Origin: Siniperca chuatsi
Taxonomy: Eukaryota > Chordata > Actinopteri > Centrarchiformes > Sinipercidae
Assembly (NCBI RefSeq): GCF_020085105.1
Contig: NC_058043.1
Location: 7,445,667-7,509,666, forward strand
DNA length: 64,000 nucleotides
Reading direction: 5' to 3'
Shown in pieces: positions 34,195 through 45,109 of the stretch (position 1 is its first letter; every line of letters begins with the position of its first letter). The notes beneath the pieces are model-generated. The model was not told the origin of the DNA. It saw nothing but the letters and a program-made list of their open reading frames with translations, and did no database searches. A program made the translations under genes and the position numbers.

Positions 34195-34384
34195 AAATCT
34201 ACATAATGAAGTAGTGACCTCATTTCCTGTAGAGCAGCAGGTGTCTGGGACTAATCGACAGGTTCCCTCACGTGTCCAGACGCCATGTGAAGAGTTGTTA
34301 GTGTCTTTAATCGTTCCTGCTGTCCACCCCGGCTGTAACGCGACTACACTGTAAGAAATCCACAGTCCTCCTGAGTAAAAAAAA

Positions 34385-34800
34385 TTACTTCTAGATGTGG
34401 TTCATAAAAAAGACTGGTATCTGTATAATATGCTGTTTATTGCTAAAAGCAATCACAAAGAACTGGTACAAACCTGAGCCTCCAAGCCTGAAGCGGTGGA
34501 TGGACAGAGTTAAAGAAATCTTTGTAATGGAAAGGATGACTTTCTCTCTGAGATCTAGAGGAGCATCGTTCTTTAGAAAATGCGAGAAATAGACTGCCTA
34601 CACTACAGTGGAAGAGGACGCTACATTCTTGTGATTTGTTTGGACAATAATGGACATTTGACACGATATATAATAATTATTTTAACTGGTGTGCCCCCTC
34701 ACTGAGTTTTGTTTTTTCCGTTCTTCCCGTTTTCCTTTTTTTGTTATGGGTTTTATAAAAATGTTAAAATTCATTAAATAATTTTTTTTTTTTTAAAGAA
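34385..34800 (+). mobile_element. L1-like LINE 3' end
   Basis: Frame 34395-34592 ends LLLKAITKNWYKPEPPSLKR, then WMDRVKEIFVMERMTFSLRS. This matches the far C-terminus of fish L1/Tx1-group ORF2 proteins (I..xW..PxPPsxxxW...IxxMExxTFxLR). An AT-rich 3' UTR follows, with a terminal T-rich/A-rich tract at 34780-34800. Everything upstream in the element is absent. Confidence 0.65.
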
Positions 34801-34859
34801 GAAAATTACCTCTAAAGTTAAGTTGAAGCTATTTTGAGTTAAACAAATCAAGCAGAGAT

Positions 34860-35400
34860 CTTCCAGTCTTTTCCGGGGGCAAACTTACGGTGGCCCAGAG
34901 AGCTCAACGCACTGCAGCTTAAGAAAACACGCAAAAGAGACAAAACACAAGCAAATTAAGAAAACAGCTTCACCAATTTGACAACACGTGCAGCATTTAG
35001 AAAAAGTGCAAAAACACAAGCAAATACAGAAATGCTGCAAGTAGCGTCCCAGCGGTGTGCATCACCTTTTAGTGTCCCCTGGAAACAGTTTCCGTTGTCA
35101 TCTGTGCTACTTGCTGCGTTTCCCTATTTGGTTGTGTAATCATGTAAGAATGATAAAGTTGTAAACCCCTGAAAATCTTGTTGCACACGATTATAACTTG
35201 TGTGTACAAATTATTATCTTAAGATAAAAAAAATGATCTTCTTTCAGGTCCAAAATTTAACACCCTGAAAGGGGACAATCTGCATAAAGACAACTTCTAC
35301 TTCTGATACTCTTACCCGTGTAGATTTTCCAATGTCGGACTTTCACTTGTAACAGAATATTTCTACCCTGTGGTATTGTTACTTTTACTTAAAAGTAATT
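34860..35400. other. Intergenic, nothing recognised
   Basis: Contains gcacaagcaaattaagaaaac-type phrases repeated with variation at 34920-35040, probably an old repeat. Confidence 0.35.
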
Positions 35401-35409
35401 TTTACTCTT

Positions 35410-35775
35410 ACCTGTAGAGCTATTTATCCATCTAGATTGTTTTGGTGTGAGTTGCTGAGTTTTGGAGATGTCGGCCGTAGAGATGTCTGCATTTTTTTGA
35501 ATATAATGGGACTATACGGCACTTGGCGTGTGGTGCTCAAAGCGCCAAAAAATAAATTTGAAAAACTCAACAGCAACGTCTCTCAAGATTCCAGTTGTTG
35601 TGAGCAGTTTCATGTGGGAACTGTTTTCTTTCTACTGATAGTTCCCACATGAAACTGCTCACAACAAATCTGTGGATTATCTTGAGTAACTCACACCAAA
35701 ACAATCTAGATGGATGAATAACACTACAGGTTAAGAGGAAAAATGTGCATTTTTGGGGTGAACTGTCCCTTTAAT
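35410..35775. mobile_element. MITE-like element, inverted copy with internal rearrangement
   Basis: Reads the 10469-10812 family on the other strand and ends ggggtgaactgtccctttaa. Within it, gttcccacatgaaactgctc and its complement occur back to back (35600-35665), so part of the element is duplicated in inverse. Confidence 0.7.
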
Positions 35776-35978
35776 ACACAAACAAGACTAATGTTTTAAT
35801 TATGATCAAATGCAAAGTGATGATTATTTAATCTATAACTCTTCTAAAACTCTTTGAATGTACCTGTATTTCATTTAATATACTCTATACTGATGTACTG
35901 AGGACACAGATGAGTGTTTGATGGATCATTGATTAATTGATCGGATGGATTCAGTTCAGAAAAAGCCGAAACGTGTCA

Positions 35979-36014
<36 letters not shown>

Positions 36015-36247
36015 TGGAACAAACTCAGACGAACGAGTGCAGCAGGTGAACGACTGCTTAGCCTCCGACCACAGATTGAACACAGATTAAGGTCAAAGGT
36101 CAGCATGTGGCTGCAGGTCAGCTGTCCACCTGAATGAGTTCATAAACAAGACTGTGATTGGTCCGTTACTGTCAGAGGAAATCCTCCCATCTACTGCGTT
36201 ATACTGGTGTGTAATGGTTAATACAGCTAATATAATAACTTCCTCCT

Positions 36248-36500
36248 AGGCCTGCAACTAACGATTATTTTCATTATTGATTAATCTACCGTTTATTTTC
36301 TTGATTAATAGATCATTTGGTCTATAGATCGAAAACCCAAATATATTTATCTTAGTATGATATAAAACACAGAAAAGAAGCAAATCCTCAGATTTGAAAT
36401 GCTGAAACTTATGTTTTGTTTTGTTTTTTAGCATTTTTGCCTTTAGAAATGCAATTAAATGATTAATAGATCATCAAAATACCAAAGTTGAATTCATAAG
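36248..36500. repeat. ctgcaactaacgattatttt repeat family, copy 1
   Basis: The phrase cctgcaactaacgattattt, followed by attgattaatctaccg and gattaatagatcat, recurs inverted at 40545-40850. This is a common fish non-autonomous repeat. Confidence 0.6.
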
Positions 36501-37296
36501 CTCAGCGCAGATTTACTTGTTTGTTTTCACTGAAATGAACTGATTTCGGTGTGAAGTTTGGCTTCATAACGGCAGTTACAGTGACGTCATGTTTTCACCT
36601 GATCGTCTTTAGTCTTTGTAGCCTGTGAATTCATATGAATGAGCATATTTATTCACGGCTCATAAATTAAGCACACATTTGATTTGTTAATCACAATACA
36701 GATAGTTAATCGTGTTTTTTTTTTTTATGAACAAATAGTCAAACTATTTTTTGTCTTGTTCATATTAAAGGCAGTCGCTTCACATCAATGTACAAATAAG
36801 ATGTAAGACCTTTTTATTAAAAGAAAACATGAACTCTGTTAATATAGTTGTCATTATGAAAACAAAATCTTAGATACTAATCAAATACCCATTAACTATT
36901 GTTAATAAGTTCCACTTTTATTGGTAAACGATTGGTCATAAAGTTTACAGTTGCAGAGACAACCACAACGTCTGTGGTGCTACTTTCACTTTTAATAGTT
37001 TAACTTTATTTCATCTTATTTTTTTTTTTCCCCTCAATGATTTCTTTGCTTAATTTTTCTTTCATTAGAGTTGACTAAATGTGTTTAGGGTTCTTACGTT
37101 GTGAGCCAACTTAAGTCATGCTGTATTCAGGGGGATTCTGGGTGATAATTAGTCAAGGCAACTGTATTTGTATATCACCTTTCAAACGCAGAGACAATTG
37201 AAATGCAAAGTAAATGTACCAAGTAACTAATTTTGATGACACTAAAACAAAGTTTGTCATTTTGAATTGTGTATCAGTATACAATGTAATAATCTT

Positions 37297-37300
<4 letters not shown>

Positions 37301-37351
<51 letters not shown>
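37301..37351. repeat. (AT)n microsatellite
   Basis: About 51 bp of AT. Confidence 0.95.
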
Positions 37352-37354
<3 letters not shown>

Positions 37355-37712
37355 AAACCAAGCAGCTGTGGTGTAAAATTGAATCTCTGACTGTTGCAGC
37401 TGCTGACACCTATATGATATTTATAATATATACCCTCTTCCTCATTCTGTCAACAGAAACATACTCACTTTTTCAGAGAGTTGCCTGCTGCTTAACATAA
37501 CTCACTACTGGAACAATATTTGTTGGTAAAAAGTCTCTCACAGGGATTATTTGATGATACAAAACCATCCACAAACGTTACCTCTCAAAATACTTTATAA
37601 GAAAATACAAAAACTTTGGTTATATGAAAGAGCTTTCTGTAAAAATGTAGTCTGTATCTTTCCACCCAGGCTGTGTTTACTTGTGTTCATTGTGTGTAAT
37701 GGAAGCTATCAG

Positions 37713-38245
37713 TGGTGGAAATAACTAAGTACATTTACTCAAGTACTGTACTTAAATACAGTTTTGAGGTAGTTGTAGTGGAGTAGAAGTATAAAGTAGC
37801 AGAAAATGAAAATACTCAAGTAAAGTACATTTCAGGGGCAAATATTGTACTTTTTACTCCACTACATGTATTTGACAACTTTAGTTACTTTGCAGATACA
37901 GATTAATAACAAATATATTTAACAAATAAAAGATGATGTAATATTACTCCTTCTGTTAAAACTTCACAAGCTACCCAGCAGTATTTAAAAAAATACTTAA
38001 AAATAGCTCCACCTTTCCCAGCTGCCACATTAAAGTGATGCACACATAATAATTATAATCCAGTAATGTCATATATATATATATATATATTATTCTGAAG
38101 TGGGCCATTGTGCATGATGAGTGCTTTTACTTTCGGTACAACTATATTTTAATGTCAAAGCTTGTTGTACTTTAACTTAAGTAACGTTTTGAATGCAGGA
38201 CTCTTTCTTGCAACAGAGTATTTCTACATTGTGGTATTATCAAGT
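37713..38245. repeat. cagtggtggaa repeat family, long copy
   Basis: Starts cagtggtggaaataactaag and holds gtagtggagtagaagtataa and tttttactccactacatgt. It includes a short AT run (38072-38090) and ends close to the trib3 promoter. Confidence 0.65.
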
Positions 38246-38329
38246 ACAATATCCGAGTTCTTCTTCCATCACTAGCTTTCGTTATGTTTCATCAAGAAAA
38301 CATATCGAAACCGCTCTGTTAGGGCTCGT

Positions 38330-38440
38330 GTGTTTTATGATGAATGATCGGCTCAGGATTGCAACATCGAGGCCCCGCCCCCCGCTGGGTGACGACACCG
38401 CGGGAGGAAACAACGAAACCAAACAGATCCAGAGTCGGTG
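38330..38440 (+). promoter_or_regulatory. Probable trib3 promoter
   Basis: A sharp rise in GC with a GC-box string (ccccgcccccc, 38374-38384). Just upstream, gattgcaacatcg (38357-38369) reads GATGTTGCAATC on the other strand, a possible C/EBP site beside an ATF-like half site. Known trib3 genes are induced through ATF4-CHOP composite elements, so the fit is plausible but unproven. The start of transcription is inferred to be about 38400-38440. Confidence 0.4.
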
Positions 38441-39007
38441 CGGGTCCTCAGTCCGGCTGAAAGTTCTGGAGACGAGCAGGGTCAGAGCAGACCAGAGTCC
38501 GGAGGATCAGACTGGATCTACAACCAGACCGACACACGGAGATTATTTCACTTTAAACTCGCACGAGAGGACTCGGTTTGACTCGGCTTTGTTCGCTTCA
38601 GCTCCGGATATAAATACGCAAGTTTAGTTTTTAATTCTTTTAATTAAACGGTTTCGGTTTGTTTTTGTGCTGATTTTCAGCATTTCATGTAATTCAGACT
38701 GAAGAAGAAGCTCAACAACAGCTGACTGACGACAGGTTGCGCAACCGAGACAATAAGGACACAAAGACGTCATCACCGGACAGTCTGCTCCAGTTCTCCC
38801 AGTATCACCGCTGCTGGTTCCAGTCGGAGCTCAAAACTTCACAAGAAAACCTTTTTTATTTTTTATTTTTATGCCTTCAGCAACTTCTGCTCCACACCAG
38901 ACAGACAGACCGACCATCAGCTCCACACTGACTCTACTGGGTTTCTACTGGATCTACTGGTTTCCTGTTGACCTGCAGTCCGGACCAGTCTGACTGAAGA
39001 GCACAAG
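38420..39007 (+). other. trib3: Probable 5' UTR exon of trib3
   Basis: Ends at a strong donor, gagcacaag|gtaggaactg (intron from 39008). The first coding exon starts exactly at its acceptor with the ATG, so an upstream non-coding exon is required. A long open frame across 38193-38627 has no recognisable product and is probably chance. The 5' limit is inferred. Confidence 0.5.
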
Positions 39008-39019
39008 GTAGGAACTGAC

Positions 39020-39470
39020 CTGAGAGCAGTGGTGGAGGAAGTAGGCCACTCAGTAACAAATTATAAAAATAGTACAAGCAAAGGTCGTCCAAAAAATAAA
39101 TGTTTTACCAGCAAAGTGTATTTAAAGTACTCAACATGCAGAGTGGCCTCTTTCAGAGTGTTGTATTAATATTTTATATTGGATTAACGTGTAAACAGCA
39201 TCCTTATGTTAAACCTGGTCGAGGTGGAGCTCATTTTAACAATTTAATGTAGTTTTTTTGTTGTCTCATCTATAGAAATGATCATATCTGTTAAGAGCAT
39301 CGTGTTTTGTGTGTTCAGTCGTCTTGTTATCTAAATGTAGTGGAGTTAAAAAGTGCAATATTTACCTCTGAAATGTGGTGAAGATGTATAATGTAGCAGA
39401 AAATGGAAATACTCAAGTACAAGTAACTCAGAGTTGTTCTTATGTACAGTACTTGAGTACACAGATCCGT
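39020..39470. repeat. cagtggtggaa repeat family copy in trib3 intron 1
   Basis: Begins agcagtggtggaggaagtag, holds gtgtatttaaagtactcaac and ends near acagtacttgagtacacaga. Confidence 0.5.
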
Positions 39471-39589
39471 TCAGTACAGTTTCTGAAACTAACATAGTTT
39501 ATGATCAAAACAGGCTCAACTTTAAGCATCAAGCTCATTCTGGACCATAAAAACAGTAGTTTGACATTACAATCCCTGACTCAAGGTCA

Positions 39590-39980
39590 ACTTACTAGCT
39601 TTTACTAGCTTTCAGGGGTACCACATAGTTTTCATTAGTGGATGGAGTTTGCCCAGTTGTCATGGAGATGGGTTTGCTAGGATGTGAGCTCAGAAGCTCT
39701 ACTGGTTTAAACTTTTAGGACTTCCTGTCCTAAAATGGCTTCAAAAGAATTTGATCTGATTTGATGAACACTGTGTTTATACAGCTGAAAGTTCTGGAAA
39801 AAGCTAGCAAGTGGACCTTTAGTTGGGATTGTTTTGTCAAACTACTTCCGAGGCCAAGAATAAACGTTTAAAGTCAGTACAGACGACTGACTCCATGGCA
39901 GCTGAGCAAACTCCATCCGCTGATGAAGACAGTTGGAAAGCCTGGGAAAACAGCTAGTAAGTGGACCTTGAGGCTCAACT
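39590..39980. repeat. Self-complementary repeat in trib3 intron 1
   Basis: gtggatggagtttgccca (about 39639) is answered by gagcaaactccatccgctg (about 39904), and gctagcaagtggacct recurs as gctagtaagtggacct. It is a fold-back element without coding sequence. Confidence 0.55.
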
Positions 39981-40339
39981 TTATTTAAAACAGGGTTACA
40001 AGAATGGGCAGATTACCGTCAAGCAACCCGTGCAAATGTTTTGTTTTTTTAAAGCAGTTAATCTGCCGTCAAACAGATTTACTAACCTTAATGTAGGTTT
40101 ACTGCAGCAGGAGCAGCGTGAAAACAAACACAAATATAATAAAAACAAGTTATGACAGATATTCAAATTAAAGGATTAGGAGCAAAAAAAAAAAAAGAAT
40201 AATAAAAATAAAATGTGATCAGGGCATCTCTACTTCTGCCTGAGGTCTGCCACATGTTAACAGTCAACGATCAGTAATCCACCCGTGTTTACAAGAGACT
40301 AAAAGAAGACAATCAGTAGCAGAGAAAACACAGGCACTG

Positions 40340-40480
40340 ATGATGATAACTACTAATAAAACCACCGACACTGCAAAATGATACTTCATAATACTGCTGA
40401 TACTGCTAATAATACTACTGAAAATACTACTGATATAAATTCTACCGATACTGCAAAAATACTGCTAATACTGCCAGTAA
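40340..40480. repeat. ACT-triplet-rich repeat cluster 1
   Basis: Degenerate (tactgctaatactactga)n. The same text type occurs in both downstream trib3 introns. Confidence 0.6.
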
Positions 40481-40544
40481 GTTAAAACATGGAAGAAGAA
40501 AATACCAAAAGTAGTTGAAAAGCTTGTGGATGAAAGTGAGTTTT

Positions 40545-40850
40545 AGTGCTGAAACAGTCAATTAATCAATTAGTCAACAAAAAATCAATCACCAGCAATT
40601 TTAATAATAGATTTGACTTTAAGTACTTTTTTATTTGGGCAAAACTGCTAAAAATAGTTGTTCTAGTTTCTTAAATGTGAATATTTGCAGTTTTATTTTG
40701 TCTTCTATGACAGTAAACTGAATATCTTTGGGTTTCGGACAGAACAAGATATTTCAAGACATCATCTTGTACATTTTTCACTGTTTTATTATTGTATAGA
40801 TCAAAAGACTCAAATAATTGAATAAATAATTGCTAGTTGCAGCCCTTGAA
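40545..40850. repeat. ctgcaactaacgattatttt repeat family, inverted copy
   Basis: Ends ttgctagttgcagccctt and holds gtcaattaatcaattagtca, the complement of the 36248-36500 copy. Confidence 0.6.
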
Positions 40851-42284
40851 AGTTTTAAGATGAGTGTGCCAAGATGTCCAGAGAGCAGATTTGAAAGTTT
40901 TCAGCCAGGCCTCCGTCCAAGTCAGATACAGGAATAAATAGAGATCAGTAGAGTTCAGAGTCTAACAGAGTCCAGTAGAAGTCACTAGAATCTGATTGTG
41001 AAACAGCAGCTGAACATGAAGTGATGGAGAAATCTTTCACAGAGAGCTGACGATGAGACATCAAACAGCACAGATTCACTTTCTCTTTGTGTGTGTGCGT
41101 GCGCGTGGGTGTCGCGGGATGACGTTGCCGTGGTGACACTCTGACTCAGGGAGTTTCACCAGAGTGAAAGCAGCGTTGGCCAACGGCAGGTTTCCACACA
41201 ACGTCACCATGGTGACCTCAGGCTAAAAAAAAAACACACTCACTCTCACAGTGTGTGTGTGTGTGTGTGTGTTGACTGTATTTAAAACCTGTTTAAACTA
41301 TAAACTGTTGTGCTCTGATGCAACGATCTGAAAGCTGAAGCGTCTGTCAGCTTACAGGAAGTTGCATCATGAAGCCTATAGACACGTTGACAGTGTAACA
41401 TGTGAGCAGCAGAGACACCGAACACAGTGAGATGTGATACGAATATAAGTCTCCTTACTGTATGTGAAATTATTACTGAAGAGGGTTCAGTGGAGGGAGG
41501 AGGCGCAGCTGTGGTGTCACCAGCAGAGGGCGCTGCAGGGCAGACATGAAACCAGAAGTGAAACTAAAGTTTGTCCTGACTTTATTCAGTGATCTCCAGC
41601 ATAACTCACGTAACAGTCCAGAGCTTCAACTAGAACCATTCTTGAAATAAAACTAACTAAGTTCTCATAACTGTCCACAGTGAACAATCTGCAGTACATG
41701 TAGTTAGGACAGACAGACTTAAAGCGACTATAATCAATGTGTTTATAATAACAATGTGAAAACAATGTTAAAGGTGACGCTCATGATGAATCTACAGAGA
41801 ATTATCTCTCGAACCGGCAGCTCCTCTCGGCTTTACAGAGCTTTATAGTGAGTTTCAGCGCATTGTTTACCCGGGCGCAACTTTACTGTTTTGGTTCACT
41901 CTCACCGCTCTCATAGTGTCGTCTTCGGCAGCAGCAGGCCGCTGTTTTCAGAGAAACTCACTGTAAACTACCTGCTCTGCACCAAACAGCAGACAGACAC
42001 AGTTAGCGACTAGCTGGTGAAGAAAGTGGAGCATTTAGCAGCTAAAGGGCCAGATAGTTCCCTCAGGAGTTGGTAGAGACCAAAAACAGAGCTGAAAGAG
42101 AGTGAATACTGGATTTAAATTCATCAGGTGACACAAACACGACTCCAAATGAATGATAATGTTGCTCTGTAACTGCTGAATGTGTAAATAATGAACTTTT
42201 TGCTAACAAGTTGGCTGTATAAACATAAAATGTGATGATATGTCAATGTTGTGCTCACAACCTGTGTCTGCTGCCCCCAAGTGG

Positions 42285-42555
42285 CCAAAGAAATGTGGGT
42301 GGGTATCAGCCTACCCTGAAATGTCTCAGCGTCTATTAGATGTCAGGATGAATCGTAATCATTTTGGTGATTGCTTAACTTTTCATCTAGCGCCATCATC
42401 TCAGCTTTGGTTTATGACCAAATATCTGCAAAACTCATGACATTCCCAGCAGCCTCAGCTGTACTTTGTGTTTAGTGCTAATTACCAAATGTTAGCATGC
42501 TAACACCAAATTGCTTAAGTAAGATGTGTTAGCATTTAGCACAAAGGACCGGCTT
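42285..42555. repeat. gctagc/gctaac repeat copy just before the first trib3 coding exon
   Basis: Holds gatgaatcgtaatcattttg, ttcatctagcgccatcatct, cagctgtactttgtgtttag and gttagcatgctaacacc. Confidence 0.6.
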
Positions 42556-42651
42556 GAGAGAGAAGTTCCACGCGTCTGTTTTAATGTCTTGTTTTAAAGC
42601 TGTAAGTACTAATTAACCTGACCTGATGTCACTCATCTCCTCCAATCACAG

Positions 42652-42930
42652 ATGAGCATGGGCGTGACCGCAGCCAGATCTCAGCTGTGCCTGAAGAGGC
42701 TATTGGACGAGCCCCAGGGCAATTTACCGAAATGTAAACTAGCCCGCTTGGCTCTGCACCCTCCGGCCACCGGCCTATCACCTTGCCTCAGGCCCAGAAG
42801 CCCTGCCCCCAAGACCAACCAGAGCCAATCCCCATCCAGAGTCGGACCATACTTCCTGTTTGAACGCTGCGAGGGGGAGGAGACTTACAGGGCCGAGCAC
42901 GCACACACAAAGCAGCAATACACCTGCCAG
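42652..42930 (+). CDS. trib3: trib3 coding exon 1 (contains ATG)
   Basis: 93 codons. The ATG follows the acceptor (caatcacag|ATG) directly. It ends TAC ACC TGC CAG|gtagag, so the residue aligned with the conserved kinase lysine is Gln. Residues 1-60 are basic and proline-rich. Confidence 0.92.
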
Positions 42931-44382
42931 GTAGAGCTACCAATATTACTGATACTGCAAAAAATACTACTGATACTGTTAATAATATTACTGATACTGC
43001 TAAAAATACAATTCATACTGCTGGAAATGCTGAAAAATACTGTTGAAAGTACTACTCATGCACTGATACTTGTTAGTCATATTGCTAATACTGCTGAAAA
43101 TGCTCAATGTACGAAGAACGCAGTTTTTAGCTGTAGCAGCTGTTACCCTAACCGTCCCTCCTGGTTGCCATGGTTACAGGTGCTTCCCCTGCGTGGTTAC
43201 CAGGAGCGGCTGGCTGCCTACACCCGGATTGGTCACCATGACAACATCTGCAGACTGCTGGATGTGGTGATTGGCCAGGACAGCGCGTACGTTTTCCTGC
43301 CCGGTCACCATGGCGACATGCACGCGTACGTGCGAAGCAGGAAGCGTCTAGGCGAGGAGGAGGCGGGGCATCTGTTCACTCAGATGCTGAATGCCGTGAC
43401 GCACTGTCATCGCCACGGAGTCGTCCTGAGAGACCTGAAGCTCCGCAGGTTCGTCTTCACCGACAAATACAGGTGAGACTGACAAGTACTCTGATAATAC
43501 TACTAATACTGCAATACTGCATTCTACACTGACTACCCACTAACACTACAAAAAAATACTACTAATACTGCCAATAATACTTCTGATATTGCTGAAAGTG
43601 ACAGTCCTGATACTACTAATACTGCTAAAAATACTACCAATACTGCTAAAATTACTATGGATACTACTGATACCGCTAATAATACTGCTTACATCAGTAG
43701 TATCAGCAGTATTAGCAGCAATATAATTAGAAGTATCAGTAGGATAGATTAAACCTTAAAAAAGGAAAAAATACTACCTCTAACACTACTACTACTAATT
43801 ATTCTATCACCAGTACTACAGATACTACTGCTGTCACTGATGATGCATTAAGCAGATTAAAAAACGTTATCTTTGTGTTTTTCTTTCTGCAGGACGCGTC
43901 TCGCCCTGCTCGGCCTCAACGACTGCGTCCTCCTGCACGGTAACCGTGGCGACGACTCTCTGACGGACAGACACGGCTGCCCCGCCTACGTCAGCCCCGA
44001 GCTGCTGACCAAAGGGAACGGGTCTTACTCGGGCCGCGCCGCAGACATCTGGAGCCTGGGCGTGTCTCTGTACACCATGCTGATTGGACGATACCCGTTT
44101 CAGGACACGCAGCCCGCTGCGCTGTTCGCTAAGATCCGCCGCGGGGCCTTTAGCCTGCCTGATTGGCTGTCACCGCAAGCCAAGTGTCTGATTGGCTGCA
44201 TGCTTAGGAAGTCGCCCACAGAGAGGCTGGAGGCGTCGGAGCTGCTGATGCACCCGTGGCTGACCAATCCCTGCACGCCACATCACAACATGCACAAGAC
44301 GCATAACAGCTCGCAAAAAAAACTACAGAATCAACAAGAGGACGATGACCAGGTGGTGCCAACATGGACAGAAAAACACTAA
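42652..44382 (+). CDS. trib3: Tribbles-type pseudokinase, TRIB3-like, three coding exons
   Basis: Tribbles pseudokinases are scaffolds that bring substrates to the COP1 ubiquitin ligase and bind MEK or AKT. Exons 42652-42930, 43180-43472 and 43893-44382 join to 353 aa; human TRIB3 has 358. Seen in order: an N-terminal Lys/Arg-Pro region (to about 60); RVGPYFLFE, the start of the kinase fold without a glycine loop; YTCQV, where the usual beta-3 Lys is Gln93; [14 protein letters not shown]; the catalytic-loop variant [11 protein letters not shown] (174-184); no DFG, replaced by [36 protein letters not shown]; a MEK-binding-like LLMHPWL (308-314); and a COP1-type tail DQVVP (343-347). The N-terminus ([15 protein letters not shown]) points to TRIB3 rather than TRIB1 or TRIB2. 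Confidence 0.93.
42935..43120. repeat. ACT-triplet-rich repeat cluster 2 (trib3 intron)
   Basis: Degenerate tactgatactgctaataata text fills most of this 249-bp intron. Confidence 0.65.
43180..43472 (+). CDS. trib3: trib3 coding exon 2
   Basis: Residues 94-190 and part of 191: [20 protein letters not shown] through [17 protein letters not shown]. It contains the alphaC region, [13 protein letters not shown] and the HRD-equivalent LRD loop. Borders are ttacag|GTG and TACAG|gtgaga. Confidence 0.95.
43480..43860. repeat. ACT-triplet-rich repeat cluster 3 (trib3 intron)
   Basis: Degenerate tactgctaaaaatactacca text, with an inverted patch at 43690-43745 (catcagtagtatcagcagta) that can pair with it. 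Confidence 0.65.
43893..44382 (+). CDS. trib3: trib3 last coding exon
   Basis: Residues 192-353. Holds [67 protein letters not shown] and the DQVVP tail. TAA lies at 44380-44382. Confidence 0.95.
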
Positions 44383-44383
44383 C

Positions 44384-45105
44384 ATACATGTTTGTACTTC
44401 TATACTTGCGAGGACCCGCATAGATATAATCCTTCCCTTAGCTCCTAACCAGTGGTGGAAGAAGTATTGAGATCTTTTACTTAAGGAAAAGTAGCAGTAC
44501 CAAAGTGCAGAAATACTCTGTTACAAGTAAAAGTCTTGCATTCAAAATCTTAGTTAGTAAAAGTACAAAAGTATTAGCATCAAAATACTTATAATACTTA
44601 AAGTAAAAGTATTCATTATGCAGAATGGCCCATTTCAAAATCATATAGATTTGATTATTGGATTATAATTATTGCTGCATTAATGTGTTCATCACTTTAA
44701 TGTTGCAGCTGGTCAAGGTGAAGCTAATTTTTGTTACTTTATAAACTGCTGGGTAGCTTAACCTATAATAATATATCATAATTTATTAGTATTTATATGT
44801 TGTATTAATCTAAATTTGTAAAGTAATTAGTAACTAAACCTATCAAATGTAATGGAGTAAAAAGTACAATATTGGCTTCCAAAATGTAGTTGAGTAGAAG
44901 TTTAAAGTGGAAAATGGAAGTACTTCAGTAAACTTTAACCATCGCAGCTTATTAACGCCAACCTTTACACTTAACCTAAACCTGATTCTAACTAACTCTA
45001 AAACCAGTTCTGAACCCTCAACCTTTGAAGAGGTGAGGAAACTCAAATTGGTCCTCGCAGAGATAGACATACAAGAGCATACACACACACACACACACAC
45101 ACTAC
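44384..45105. repeat. Nested repeats: one fish repeat interrupted by a cagtggtggaa element
   Basis: Outer left piece 44384-44448 (tatacttgcgaggacccgca ... gctcctaacc). Inserted element 44449-44938 (agtggtggaagaagtattga ... tacttcagtaaac). Outer right piece 44939-45105 (tttaaccatcgc ... cctaaacctgattcta ... CA run). A taacc direct repeat borders the insertion. Confidence 0.65.
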
Positions 45106-45109
45106 AGAA

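Noticed and set aside
38193..38627. A 144-codon open frame over the trib3 promoter
   Set aside because: It spans the promoter and the presumed UTR, has no recognisable motif, and the Tribbles start is clearly at 42652.
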